Source: Gordionus sp. m RMFG-2023
Lineage: Eukaryota; Nematomorpha; Gordioida; Chordodea; Parachordodidae
Assembly (NCBI RefSeq): GCF_954871325.1
Contig: NC_088775.1
Location: forward strand, 31,473,561 to 31,537,560
Length of the DNA stretch: 64,000 nucleotides
Direction of reading: 5' to 3'
Part shown: one piece after another, positions 43,214 through 54,996 of the stretch
Numbering within the stretch: the first letter of the stretch is position 1
Layout: each line of letters starts with the position of its first letter
Program-made: the position numbers and the translations under genes
Notes under the pieces: model-generated
The model's database searches: none
What the model was told of the DNA's origin: nothing
Seen by the model: the letters and a program-made list of their open reading frames with translations, nothing else

Positions 43214-44279
43214 AATTATTTAAATAAAGATATATATTTGCAAATTGTTTCTATAAAAATAAATATAATTTTAATTACATGTAAAATAAAATCACAAAAA
43301 TTTTCAAATTTTTTCTATTTATAAAAAACAAGCTAGATGCCGTCGTAATAATTCTCGGAACACCCTTGAATAAAAAAAAAGGGAAAAAATAATCTTAAAA
43401 AAAAATTATTCGCCGAAATTTTAAAAATTCTTTCTAGGCGATAAAAAATTAAAAAATAAAACTTATTTTCCGGAAAAGTTTAGCTCTATTTTGTAAATTG
43501 TTAATAAAAAACAATTGAATATATATGAGCAGCAAATGAAATAATCCTGTTTAATTGATATAATTTATATTTAAGTAAATAATTGGCCCTGCCTTAAGCC
43601 ATTTTTTTTATTGTTTTAACCCCGTCTCGAATTTTACAAATTATACCATATTACCGACCCCTCTGTGTCGAGATCTGGGCCAGGAGTTCTGATATCTACA
43701 GTTTGAATAAATTATAATTATGCATTTTTATTTCAATAATTATTCAAAAAATAAGTAATGTTGGAATATGGATTTTAGAATTCTTGATAAATAATTTTAA
43801 AAATGAAAGAGAGTTTTTTCTTGTTCCAAAATATAAATCATGAGGATAAATTTTTAGCTAATCTTGGACAACTTTCATTGAGAAATTATATCTAAAAAGT
43901 TTCGTTAATTTAGGGTGATTTATAGCAGGGACCTGGAGAAGTACCATTTTTTATTTTAATTATTTTAAAAACAAAATTTGGCCTGTTTAGGAATAATTAT
44001 GATAATATATTTTGAGTTTCCCGTTGTTATTTTTTAAAAAAATACGCTGAACAATTAGTATTAGTAAAGTTAAAATTAAGAAAATGTTTCTGTCTTTATT
44101 AGTTTCTATTAGTGCGTTGCTTTAACTAGTAGATTAACTAGTTTAAAAAAAACTATTAACAACAAAGCCAGCCTTACGCCAATTTTTTTAGGATATTAGA
44201 TTAAGTCGTTTTTTAGAAAATTTAAAATGCTAATATTTGACAAAAAATAACTTAAGACTTTTATTTTTTATTTATTTTA

Positions 44280-44640
44280 AAATGGGCTAGACGTCTTCCC
44301 ATTATGTTGATCTATAGCCGGACGCTCCCCCTTTTTTTAAATTTATTTTGTAATTATAAATTATAAATAAAAACACAAAACATACTTTGAGATCTATAAA
44401 ATTATTAAAGTAATAAATATAATCAATGTAATTAATCTATCATTTTTTTCTTGTATAACATCTAACATTAAACGCCAATTTTCGAGATTCAAAAGGATGT
44501 AGCCTATTAATATTTTTTCGGTATATGTGGGCCCATATTATGAGGTCTCTTTAAAGCATGTTGAACTGGAAGAATATTCCACTTTTTCCTAGAGAATTCA
44601 GAAATTAAACTTCATTCCAATTTTTCTTCTCATGGCATAA
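44280..44640 (-). repeat. Inverted duplication, right arm
   Basis: Reverse partner of 41965-42370. Shared blocks include GACGTCTTCCCATTATGTTG ending in ATCTATAG, and the block with TGAACTGGAAGAATATTCCA. The arms are separated by about 1.9 kb that includes array 2 and the FLYWCH ORF. Confidence 0.82.
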
Positions 44641-44962
44641 TTTTATCATTATCATATATTGTCTTGATTAAATACGTAATTTACAAAAGTATCGTATGTT
44701 TATATTGTTAGTAGCATTTATAAATGAGATTTGTTTGATAATACAGAAATAATTTGTGTTATAGTTTATGATTTTGTAGAAATTTTTAAAAAGATGAGTG
44801 TCCGACTACATTTTTTAATCTTAATTTTCTAAAAACAGACTATAAGATTTAAAATATTTTGAGAATATTAAGACACAATAAAATAGGAGATTTCATTAAA
44901 AAAAAGAATGACGCCTTCCATAGTAAAGATTTCAAAACGCAACGTTTTTATCCACCCGGTAA

Positions 44963-45182
44963 ATAATCAATAATGCATTCCTGCTATTATATTCCCGATC
45001 ATACATTTGTGCTAATGCATTCGAGGCAATACATTGACGATATAACATTCGCGATATTTCATTCGCTGTAATGTATTTGCTATAATACATTCGTGATAAC
45101 ACTTTTGTGGTATTACATTCGCACTAATGTATTCGCTATAAAATTTTCACTGTATTATAATCGCTATAATGCGGGGTTCAAA
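44963..45182 (-). repeat. 14-bp degenerate tandem array 3
   Basis: About 15 units of CATTCGCGATAATG type, in the orientation of array 2 and opposite to array 1. It lies at the outer side of the right arm, as array 1 does at the left. Confidence 0.82.
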
Positions 45183-45355
45183 ATGACAAGAATCATTCAC
45201 AAATTTTTGGGGCAGAATGCAGTTATCTGTTCGTATATAGACTAACACATGTCTAAACGCTTCTGAGTATTAAAATGATAGTGAATAGAATCCATACCCG
45301 CTTCAAAAGAATTTTTTTATTTTAAATTTTTACCTTATTAGAGTTTAATAGGTTT

Positions 45356-45593
45356 TAAAAGAAACTAAAAGAAACTATTTAAATTAATTCTTTTTTTAAA
45401 TCAAATTTATTATTATCATATTATATCTAAAAACATAGTATATATATATATAAAAAGTTAATTGAACATAATAAATAATCAACGTTAATATATTAAAAAT
45501 AAACAATATTCAAATAAAACTAAAATTTATAATATAAGATTAACTATTCAAATTTAAGATTAATTCTTTAAATTTATATATTATCAATCAACA
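45356..45593 (-). repeat. 3' LTR (minus orientation)
   Basis: 238 bp, almost identical to 47647-47884. It is adjoined on the inner side by the purine tract. Confidence 0.88.
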
Positions 45594-46975
45594 TTCCCCC
45601 TCTTCTACAAAGAACGAAGCTTCTTCTCAGCAGTCATCGAGAGCTTGTTGTCCTAGAAGTTTTTCCTGTTTCGATTGTACTCGGTTTCATCTTGGTTAGC
45701 GCATAAGTCTCAAATGTTCTCGTAGGCTTGATTCTATCACGTAGGTTTGATAAAATCGTTTATTAGAGTTGCGTGAGTTTGTACGTTTTTTGTAGGCTTG
45801 ATATCCTTATCGTATGTTGTTCACATTTCTCAAAATTGTTATTATCATTAATCCAGTTGAATATTGGAATTTGGAATAAATCGGAATATGTAATTTGGAA
45901 TAGTTGATCAAATCAAATATGTGAATAATATGCACGAATAAAATTTTGAATTTCGGAACAATAAAATATGTAATAAGGAATGATAATTTAAGGAACAAGG
46001 AATAAAATCCAAAATAAGGAATGATAATTTAAGGAATAAGGAATAAAATAAGGAATGATAAATCATAATGATTATTATATTATTTTTTATTAATCATAGC
46101 GTTTTATACTTTTAGCGTTTTATGATTTTATATTTTTAGCGTTTTATATTTTTTGCGTTTTACATTTTTTGCGTTTTACATTTTTTAGCGTTTCAATATT
46201 TAATTAGTAGCGTTTTAATATTTAATTTATTTTTATTTATTTTCAATCTCCGAGGTTAAAATATGCAAATATAATGCACATTTCCCTCTCTTAAAAAAAA
46301 TTTAAATTTCACACAATATTTTTCTAAAATAATGATGTTTAATTTTTACATAACCTTTTGTCTTCAAAAGCTTTATTTCAAAAACATTTTTATCATATTA
46401 AGTATTACTTATAAGGGTTATTTAAATCAATCCCTTTTAATTCATATGTTTTAATTACACTTTAATATATTTAAAATTAAAGTTTTATCTTCTTGTTTAG
46501 GATTTATAATGGTTTATATTTAATTATATCTAAGAATTCATTTTTAGGATTAGTTGTTAATTTACAACAATTGGTCATCATTCAAGAAATCAAAAAATAA
46601 TATTTCACTAAGAATTTAAGTAAATAATTTTTTAAAGGCTTTTTGTGCGTTCAAATATATCCATTATGATTTTACATTTTAGTGATTTTAAAAATTTATA
46701 ACATGCCTTTATCCTGGCATAAAATTTTAATTTTTAATAACTTTTCTTCTTACGTGGATTAGAATAATAAGTAATCATCATTGGTCTCACAAAATAGAAT
46801 TCATAACCTATCGTTCAACTTCCATATCAGTTCTTCCTAGGTTGTCACATTAGGTTAGGTGCTGGTTATCATATTCCAGTCCAACATCCAGAGCCGGGAC
46901 ACCATGAAGAAAGAAGCTTTTTGCATGAAAGAACGTGCTAAGGTTTGATTCTTGGTCATCTTCATAGATTAAGCA

Positions 46976-47220
46976 ATCAACACAATAGGTAGTCAATAGG
47001 TAATCATATAAATAGAGTCCTCTCAATGGATTAAACAATCGTCACAATAGGTAGTCATATAAATAGAGTCATCTCAATGGATTAAACAATCGTCACAATA
47101 GGTAGTCATATAAATAGAGTCATCTCAATGGATAAAGCAATCGTCACAATAGGTAGTCATATAAATATAGTCATCTCAATGGATAAAGCAATCGTCACAA
47201 TAGGTAGTCAAATCAATAAA
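46976..47220. repeat. 51-bp tandem repeat inside the LTR element
   Basis: About four and a half units with period exactly 51 bp. GTCACAATAGGTAGTCATA recurs at 47041, 47092, 47143 and 47194. The period is a multiple of three. Separate short repeats (AGCGTTTTATA-type near 46095-46220, GGAATAAGGAATAAAA-type near 45995-46060) also fill the interior. Confidence 0.85.
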
Positions 47221-47646
47221 TAAGGTAGTCACCAATTTCAAATTTAATTTAATTTATACTTTTTTATTTTAATTTTAGGCAAATTTTCTATATTTTATTC
47301 TTTTTTTTTTTACAAAAACTTAACAGGGCGCCATAAAAGAAACAAGAAGTTAACAAGATGTTAACAAGTTATATTTATTCTAAATAAAATTTTTTTTTTT
47401 TTTACCTTTTATAATTTTGTAAATTTGGATAAAATTTTGACTATCGAAAAGAAAAGTCAAAAAAATTTTATATGTCCTTTTATCATCTCCAATATCTAAC
47501 GACGAATTTGCTTTTTATTTTTACAAAAGAAATCAAGGTAAGGATATTTTTAAATTTTATTTTTTTAAACTTTTATTATTTAACTTTATTTTATTTTTTA
47601 AAAAAGAAAGAAAAACGAAAAACGTACCACCGTAACCGGGGCACCA

Positions 47647-47884
47647 TAAAAGAAACTAAAAGAAACTATTTAAATTAATTCTTTTTTTAAATCAAATTTA
47701 TTATTATCATATTATATCTAAAAACATAGTATATATATATATATAAAGTTAATTGAACATATTAAATAATCAACGTTAATATATTAAAAATAAACAATAT
47801 TCAAATAAAACTAAAATTTATAATATAAGATTAACTATTCAAATTTAAGATTAATTCTTTAAATTTATATATGATCAATCAACA
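47647..47884 (-). repeat. 5' LTR (minus orientation)
   Basis: 238 bp, partner of 45356-45593. The primer-binding site abuts it at 47630-47646. Confidence 0.88.
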
Positions 47885-47889
47885 GGTTT

Positions 47890-49865
47890 ACAATTAAGTT
47901 CTTGTGAAAAATTAGTGCTGAGATGCGTTTTGTTTTATATATATATTCTAAAGATTTAATAAATCATATCCATTGAAATCAGATTTATTCTAAATGAATA
48001 AAATTTAATATATTATATAATTTATATGTTCCTTCACTATAATTCCATACGAAGATTGTTTTTATTTGTATATTAATCAAATTTAATATATATTTTCACA
48101 GGAAATTGCGGTTATCTTAGAAATTCAATTAAGTCAGCTGTACAAATGGTAATTTCCTTGAGTTCTTCATTGCCTTCTAATAAGAGTTTATAATAAATAA
48201 AAGACTTTTCTTCTTGATTAATCGAAAATTTCAAACTTTAAGTTTAAGATTAAATTACATTTAATAGTTAAAGAGAGCCATTAATTTAAACATAGGAAGA
48301 ATATTCTTATTATGTAATAAATTAAATTAATTGTTTAATTTTGCTATTGCATATTTTTTCAAAGGAGTAAAATTAAGTTATATCTCTACCAAAAGATTTT
48401 TTTTAAAGACAACCTCAAATCCCGATAATATTTTAAAAAACATATTTGCAAATTATAAAATTTTTTTCGTTCATTATTTTTAGTAAAAAAATATTATGCA
48501 ATGATGAAATTTAAGTTACATATACAAATTACAAGTAAATAATATATATTTATTATTTTATACGCTCAAAAAGATGAATATACTTTTTATAGCTATTATA
48601 TACCACAATTGGTTATCTTATTTTATTTAAAAATTTATATTTCCATTATGATTAATTCCTAGTTATAACAAACTTGGTATTTGAAGAGAAAATTTAACAA
48701 ATTTGAAAATAGTAATGTATTAATTTAATGAAAGTAACTAAAATTTATTTACTAGCTTAGCATTTTTTTTTGCTCATATAATTTTTTAAAATGATAACTT
48801 ATTTTTTGATATTAGAAACTGAATATTTACATCATGTGTTATTTTAAATTAAATTTTTAATATAAGTACAACAGAAATTTTAATTCTATTGGCAACTTAT
48901 TTTTTGCTACTCTTGTTGGAACATATTTATTAAACAATGTAAATTAAAAAAAATTCTTAGGTGCAAATTTATGTATTATGAATTGCATCATTTTATTTTG
49001 TTTAAATTCCACTTTCAGTAACGTAATATCAATCAAATTTATTACTTATTTAAATTATGTCATATAATCTTACATTATATAATATACATTTTTATTATAA
49101 AACTCATGATTTTCTTCACATATTTTAATTTTTAGGATTTGGATCATATGAAAATCCTTTTCAATATAACAATAAATGATATTTATTAGTTACAATTTAA
49201 ATATACACCTTTTTAACAAATACCCAAACCGATACTGCTGGTACCAAAAAATATGAATATATATTTATTGAAAAACAAAGATAATTATTTAATATAATAA
49301 TTTTATTATTATATAATTTATTGAATTTATAGAGTTAATCAAATATAAAAATAAGAAATTAGAAATAAAAGATTAACAGATTTTATTTTTATTCCAATTT
49401 GCTTCATATAACAAACTTTGGCTATACCAATATTAAATATTGTATTGGGACTGATGTTGACCATTTTAAAAAAATTGGGTTGGGCTGATATCCAATTTAA
49501 TCTGATATTTTCATTGTTTGTGGATATGATTATATATTATAATTATATAAGATTTTTTATTTTGCACATAATTTTTAATTTTATCAATAATAAATGAATA
49601 AAAGGAATCAAACTTTTATTTGTAATGTTTAAAAAAATCTAATTATTTAAAAAGAGTAACCATTTTTTTCATAAATTATTGCAATATCAACAAAAATACA
49701 ATTTACAAAATTCAAGCCGTTAAAATTACCTTTTGAGGAATAAAAAACAAAATATATTTAATTATTAATGACTATGCAATTTATTGCCTTGGTTATGAGA
49801 AACAGTCAATTTTAAAGTTTTTCTTGTTTTGCATATAGTTTACTAGTTATTTTTATGGGCATACT
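47890..49865. other. Unassigned AT-rich DNA
   Basis: About 2 kb of very AT-rich sequence without a recognisable gene or repeat boundary. Words near 49215-49245 and 49425-49505 (ACCGATACTGCTGG, GGGCTGATATCC) might be worn MITE ends. Confidence 0.4.
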
Positions 49866-50088
49866 TAGTGTTGTTAAACGGCTCATTTATAGCCGATTTT
49901 TAAAAACGGCTAACTCAATATTTTTGCCTGAAAAATATAGCCTAAGCCTTGAGATTTCGCTAATAGATGTCCAAACCTTTGTTCCTTCTACAAACAAAAT
50001 CTTCAGGCTTGAGTTAAATTATTCTGGATGAAATAGTGAGTTAGCCGTTTTTAAAAATCGGTTCAAAATGAGCCGTTTAATAACACTA
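49866..50088. mobile_element. hAT-G MITE, copy 1
   Basis: 223 bp with ends TAGTGTTGTTAAACGGCTC and the complement of TAGTGTTATTAAACGGCTC. Flanks GGCATACT (49858-49865) and GGTATACT (50089-50096) agree at 7 of 8 positions. A second inner inverted repeat, AGCCGATTTTTAAAAACGGC, follows the TIR. Confidence 0.88.
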
Positions 50089-50193
50089 GGTATACTGATA
50101 CAAATTTTTGGAGACTAATCTGATGATATTGCCAATTTTCAATTTATGTTTGGCCAATTACCAATCTAAAATTAAGAATTTGATGTTCATTAT

Positions 50194-51503
50194 CAGGGAC
50201 CCAGATTGAGCCGGAACAAACAGCTAAGACATTATAGACCTTTATAAATATCTGAACAGTAGCCATAGCCAAACTGATATAATTTTTGTTTGAAAGAGTA
50301 AAAAGAACCTTTATAAAAAAGGTTAATCCAGTTCAACTATAATAAAATAAATAACTTTCATTCTTTTCCTTGTGGTGTATTACATATTTTACCATATCTG
50401 TGTCATTATTTGTAAGTATTAAATGATCTAAAATATATTAATCTTTTCATTATGACTTAAATTGATCCACAATCTTTTAACTGCTTCATATAGTATTAGT
50501 ATTTTCTCTTTTTGGGTATGCAAATCAAAATAACCAATTTGTAGATTTTTGATTAATTTAAGTATAATATCACCACTTACCCATGAATAGTTTGATAGAA
50601 GGGTCATTATTCCCATATAAATTTCAAAAATGACTTATATAAGGTTTAAATTTTATATATTATTTATAGAATTTTGGCATTTGAGTATATTTTAAAGCAT
50701 TTAATCATAGCTTTTTTTGAAAAATAGATTTTGTGTTGTCTTGAAGTGCAAGTATATTTGCAAATTTTCAAATCTGTTTTTTATATTATTTTTCAGGTGT
50801 GAGGAATTGTAAATTTTTAACTAATAATATATATCTATATATTCTTTGCAAATTGATGATGTATTCTAATTAGGTTATCAATATCATAATTTACAATATT
50901 TGTTTGCTCTGACCTCATATTTTTGTTGTATTTATTTCTTATAGTATTAGAGCCATATTTCTATTTTCTATATTTTAGATGCAAAATATCAAAATAACCA
51001 TTTTTTGATTTAGTTGCATTTATAGATTTTATATATATTGGGAATCAAGAACATTTGAATATCCAGAACCATAGAAACTTGCTCTTATAGTATTTGCGGT
51101 TTCTGCAACACAAGTTTCTGCTGAAGGGGCCTTTTCGGGGCTAAAATATGTGCTATCACAACGAACAAATATGGATCCACTTATATTAGAAAATATATTA
51201 CTTATATAATAAAAATAAATTTTTCATCTATTTTATAAATAAACAATATATTAACTTAAGTGATGGCAAAATTTTTAATAAATAATATTTATAATTAAAA
51301 TCATTATACGATGGTGTTACTTCAATAAAAATAATTTTAAAAAAAATTCCTAACGGTAATGAACCTTTATAAACTTTTACAATTAGCTGAACCTAACCGA
51401 AACTTTATAAATTTTTTCTTAAGAACTAACTGAACCGTAATTATTATAATTTTTTACATAGCTAACCATACTGAACCGTTATAAATAAAGGTTCGGGTCC
51501 CTG
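50194..51503 (+). mobile_element. hAT-F copy 2, complete ends
   Basis: Starts CAGGGACCC and ends GGGTCCCTG, with a perfect 8-bp duplication TTCATTAT at 50186-50193 and 51504-51511. Near 51000-51190 the plus strand encodes worn hATC dimerisation sequence including AVSATQVSAEGAFSGLKYVL. At 1.31 kb it is an internally deleted hAT. An inverted AACCGTTAT/ATAACGGTT-type word lies near the right end. Confidence 0.9.
51000..51190 (+). pseudogene. hAT-F transposase dimerisation region
   Basis: The frame reads KLALIVFAVSATQVSAEGAF, then SGLKYVLSQRTNMDPL and ILENILLI. It fits the hATC motif (P-TQ-S-ERAFS-(G/A)-----R--M-P-----L), with G in place of R in the AERAF position. Upstream codons contain stops. 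Confidence 0.75.
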
Positions 51504-51640
51504 TTCATTATACATGCACTTAATATATTTAATTTTTTAATGTATCCATTTGCTTTTAGTATACCATCCATCAATTATGATTATATTATAACCACTACAT
51601 AAGTCATAAAATATACTGTCAAATTTTAATTTATATTTTA

Positions 51641-52651
51641 TAGAGCTCTGCCAATCCACAAATTTTTCACTAAACTATGATCTGATATTTTTCGATATTA
51701 CTACAAAACCGATCCGATAATCGATACCGATCCGATATTTAAATTAATTTTATTTACCATCTATCACTGAATCAATGTCATAAAAAAATCATTATTTTCT
51801 TTTTTAAAATAAAAACAATAAATGATTAAATATATTTTTTTTTTTTTAAATTCTCAAAAAGTTAATTTATCTTATGGGAATATTTATGGCTGAATGTAAC
51901 ATTTTTAAACTACTAGCATAAGCTAATTTTTAAAAACTTAAGAATTACGATTTTAGTCAAAATATTGCCTAAGCTACTAAATTTTGACAATAGATGTCCA
52001 AGCCTATGAGCAAAATATTTAAGTTTGGATAATTTACTTTTGACTAAAATCTTAAGTTAGCCTTTTTTCAAAATTGGCCTAATCGAGTCGTTTAACAACA
52101 CTAGCTTAATGTGACCGGTTATATATATTTTAAAATCTCTTTCTTGTAGATAATATAACAAAAAAATTAAATTTTTAGCTATACTCTATCTTCTAAAATA
52201 ATTTGATTCTTTTTTGAACATTACAAATAAATTGAATTTTGGTTCCTTATATTAATTTATCATATTAATTTATCATATTTTTTTTGAATTAATTCTTTTA
52301 TTATGAAATTATGTATAAATTAAAATGATAATAATTATATATAAAATCATAGTATAACCAAAAAACATTAAAAATATTGAATCGGATCAGTTTTTAAAAA
52401 TCGGCCAGATCTGTAAAACGTTAAATATTGGTTCGATCGGTCGATAATGATGTTTTAAAAGGCAAAAAAGGGGTCCGTTTCTATATAATAAAAAAATATT
52501 GGTACATTTCTAGTTATCCATTTTTTTATATTGGTTCAAAAATGAATGGCAAATACAAATCCATCTAAATTATCGTAATCGGTTATTTGAACCAGTTTTT
52601 GTACGAATTTTGGATTGGATCGGTTAAAATTTTTTGGATGGCACAGTCATA
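51641..52651. mobile_element. hAT-L, hAT-D-like element with nested MITE G2
   Basis: Left end TAGAGCTCTGCCAATCC and right end complementing ATGACTGTGCCATCC enclose about 1 kb with CCGATCCGATATTT and GAATCGGATCAG words resembling hAT-D subterminal repeats. No clean TSD is visible, so the exact right end is uncertain. There is no coding sequence. Confidence 0.5.
51897..52103. mobile_element. hAT-G MITE, copy 2
   Basis: About 207 bp, right end CGTTTAACAACACTA, left end eroded (TAACATTTTTAAAC). Flanks GCTGAATG (51889-51896) and GCTTAATG (52104-52111) match at 7 of 8 positions. It inserted into hAT-L. Confidence 0.78.
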
Positions 52652-53780
52652 CAATAAATTTTAAAATAATTTTTTTCCCTCTAAGATTGATATCAAAGTT
52701 TTAAATTTCAACAAATAATTTTGTTCCTTACAAACTCAAATTTATATTAACACCGCATTCATATTGGTAATCTTTTGAGGATGTCTTTGAACTCTTAAAA
52801 TGTATGTTATAATTTGTTTATATATAACATATATCATAAAATTTTTATATTTATAAAATATAAGTTAAGAACACCTTTTCATAGGGACGGCGGCATGGAA
52901 CGGAACAGGAACACAAAAATACCCTCGTTCTGGGTCTCTTCTTAAAATTGAAAGTATAAACCGATATCGTTACTGACTGATGCCTTGAGTGTCAGCCTGT
53001 CATCAGCACATTTCTAATTAAATATATATTTTTTTAAATATAACCAAAATCCAATTAAAAATGGACAAAAGCAAAAACGTAATTTATCGGTTTTTTATTG
53101 CAGAGAAACATTTAAAGAATTTAAATAGTTTTTTCTAAGACTATGCCCTAAATATATTTAAAAAAATTTCATAACTTTGGTAAAATTATGAAACTTGTCT
53201 AAAATCTTCCATTAAAATTTTCTAAAAGTTTTATAAATCTTGAAAATTATAATTCCTACCAAACTAGTTTTCATTTAAATACTTCCCATTTAATATAACT
53301 GCCCATTTTTATTATATTTTGAAAAATATAAATTTATTATTGCTTATTTATTTTTCATAAAAATTTCACAACTCTATAAACTCTAGGCCAAAATTTATTA
53401 AATTTTAATTAATAAACTTTCAAATTCGAAAATGATAGAGACCCCTTTTTATTTTTACAATAAAAATAGCTTCTTTTTTCGAAAATTACGAAAGTTGATT
53501 TATTATATTTTTGATATTTGGGACACGGTCTAAACAAAAAATAACAATTTTTTTACTTATTTTTAGGAAACCTCTCCTGGATTTATTCATAACCTTACAT
53601 TCAAGATTAGAATCAAGAAATTGATCATTAACAACGATACGCCTTCATTCACGATTTAATGAATAAGCCAATTAGCCAACTATTCACTAAGAGAGATCAT
53701 TAAAAAGACACATTAAAGGAATCATTCTTCGTTAGTGTAAAAGGATTTTAATATTTTTTTAAACGCTCCAAAAATTAACA
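52652..53780. other. Upstream region of the SLC27A gene
   Basis: AT-rich DNA. A GC-richer patch at 52880-52990 begins TAGGGACGGCGGCATGG. It could be an untranslated exon, a promoter-side element or a worn hAT end; nothing in the sequence decides between these. Confidence 0.35.
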
Positions 53781-53956
53781 ATGAGAAATTATTTTTCCTT
53801 CATGTTTCCGAGCCCACACGAAAACCAACCATATAGTCTACAATACATTTTCATATGTTTGTTTTTGGCGATAATTCCGTTGGGGTGGATCTACTTCCGG
53901 AAGAGCGTTGTGAAATGGTGTATAATCTCATACAAGACTATCCCCAGGGATTTGAG
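53781..53956 (+). CDS. SLC27A exon 1: leader and membrane segment
   Basis: Starts at ATG 53781, the first in frame. SLQYIFICLFLAIIPLGWIY is strongly hydrophobic and fits the N-terminal anchor of FATPs. The exon ends in KTIPRDLR, split at AG/GTTCGG (phase 2). The open frame past the donor for five more codons is intron. Confidence 0.8.
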
Positions 53957-54968
53957 GTTCGGTTTTCGATATTAATTATGGATTTTTTAAATTTCATATT
54001 TTAGAGTAAAATCTAGAGAAAAGGGAGAAAGGGTATAAGGATAAGATTATTAATAAAAGCGATAAGTAAAAATAAATAATAATAAAGAAAATATTTGATA
54101 TTTGGCCTCATGACATGGAAAGATAATCAGTATCATGATCAGCAAATTAGTCAAATTTACATATAATAAGCATATTTGTTATAAATATTTAAATTAAAAA
54201 AAATGTCTACCTATTTTCTATTTAGAGGACTTTCCTGCCTTTTGCGCTACCGCTATCGCCTTTGGCGATTCAAAAAAGCCAACGGGACTATTGCTGGCCT
54301 CTTTTTTTCGCGCTCTCTCCGCAAATGGGCCAACGAGATGGCTTTCCTTTTTGAAGACCAAGAATGGACTTACAAGAGGGTGCGTCAACATTATATAAAA
54401 ATTAGGAATATACAAATACATACCTTCTGAAAAGTAAATGATTGTTATGATCACAATCACTTTACTGAGATGATTGATAAGCCATGCCTAGATACCTTGG
54501 GTGGCATTTGCTTAGTTTAACAAAGTGGCAATCTGAGCTTGCACTATATATTGTAGGAGGGGGGGGGGGGTAGTGCTTCATTCATCCACCTATTTCATGG
54601 ACTGTTTCTGCCAATGTAAGCACCTAGGTAAGGCCTCTATTTGCTAAAACATTGTTTACACCTTGTTCGATGGCCTGTTGTAAAACGTTCACTTTAACTG
54701 TTATGTTTTAAAACGAGATGTTTTATGACCCTTGGATTTTAATGTAATCAAGATGCCCAATATAAATGAATTATATTTATTTTCAAACGATTTAATATCA
54801 TTATTTAATAACTTTACCCACTCCAACTCTCTCTAAAATAGGCTGCAGATTACGCTAACGCCGTCGCTCTCTATTTCTACGAAAACGGGTTTGGGCCTTC
54901 CAAGAATATGACGTCTCAAATGGAACAGCCAGAGACCGAGACTGAAGGAGACGAGAACGAAAATGCAG
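53781..54968 (+). CDS. SLC27A family (FATP/very-long-chain acyl-CoA synthetase), first three exons
   Basis: FATPs are membrane-anchored acyl-CoA synthetases that activate long and very long fatty acids and so promote their uptake. Exons 53781-53956, 54226-54379 and 54842-54968 join with phases 2 and 0 to give 152 codons. A short N-terminal leader is followed by a membrane segment (about residues 21-40). Then come TIPRDLRGLSCLLRYRYRL, ANEMAFLFEDQEWTYKR and DYANAVALYFYENGFG, matching the RDL-GL---LR, FED--WT and SNAVA--F---GF blocks of the family. The AMP-binding core lies in exons beyond those found and probably beyond the window. The paralogue cannot be assigned. Confidence 0.85.
54226..54379 (+). 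CDS. SLC27A exon 2: start of AMP-binding domain
   Basis: Acceptor TATTTAG; the first base completes the Arg codon, then GLSCLLRYRYRLWRFKKANG and ANEMAFLFEDQEWTYKR. The donor AAGAGG/GTGCGT is in phase 0. Conservation here is what identifies the family. Confidence 0.85.
54842..54968 (+). CDS. SLC27A exon 3: SNAVA-like block with acidic insertion
   Basis: Acceptor CTAAAATAG, then AADYANAVALYFYENGFGPS. Family members continue directly into GDVVALF, but here an acidic, Gln/Glu-rich stretch (EQPETETEGDENEN) intervenes. The CAG/GTCTTG donor at 54968 leaves phase 1 and would allow a following Gly-Asp junction. If it is not used, the frame meets a stop at 54996. The first reading is preferred. Confidence 0.7.
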
Positions 54969-54996
54969 GTCTTGAACAAAAAAACAACAAAAAATA

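Larger units (their letters stand above)
45356..47884 (-). mobile_element. Short LTR element (TRIM/LARD-like), fossil
   Basis: Two LTRs of 238 bp (45356-45593 and 47647-47884) enclose about 2.05 kb. A 5-bp target duplication GGTTT lies at 45351-45355 and 47885-47889. Reading the minus strand, the LTR runs TGTTGATTG to TTCTTTTA. A primer-binding site starts right after the 5' LTR (TGGTGCCCCGGTTACGG, complementary to a tRNA CCA end), and a purine tract AGAAGAGGGGGAA precedes the 3' LTR. No gag or pol domain was recognised. The LTRs differ at about four positions, so the insertion is fairly young. It looks structurally whole as a nonautonomous element. Confidence 0.85.
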
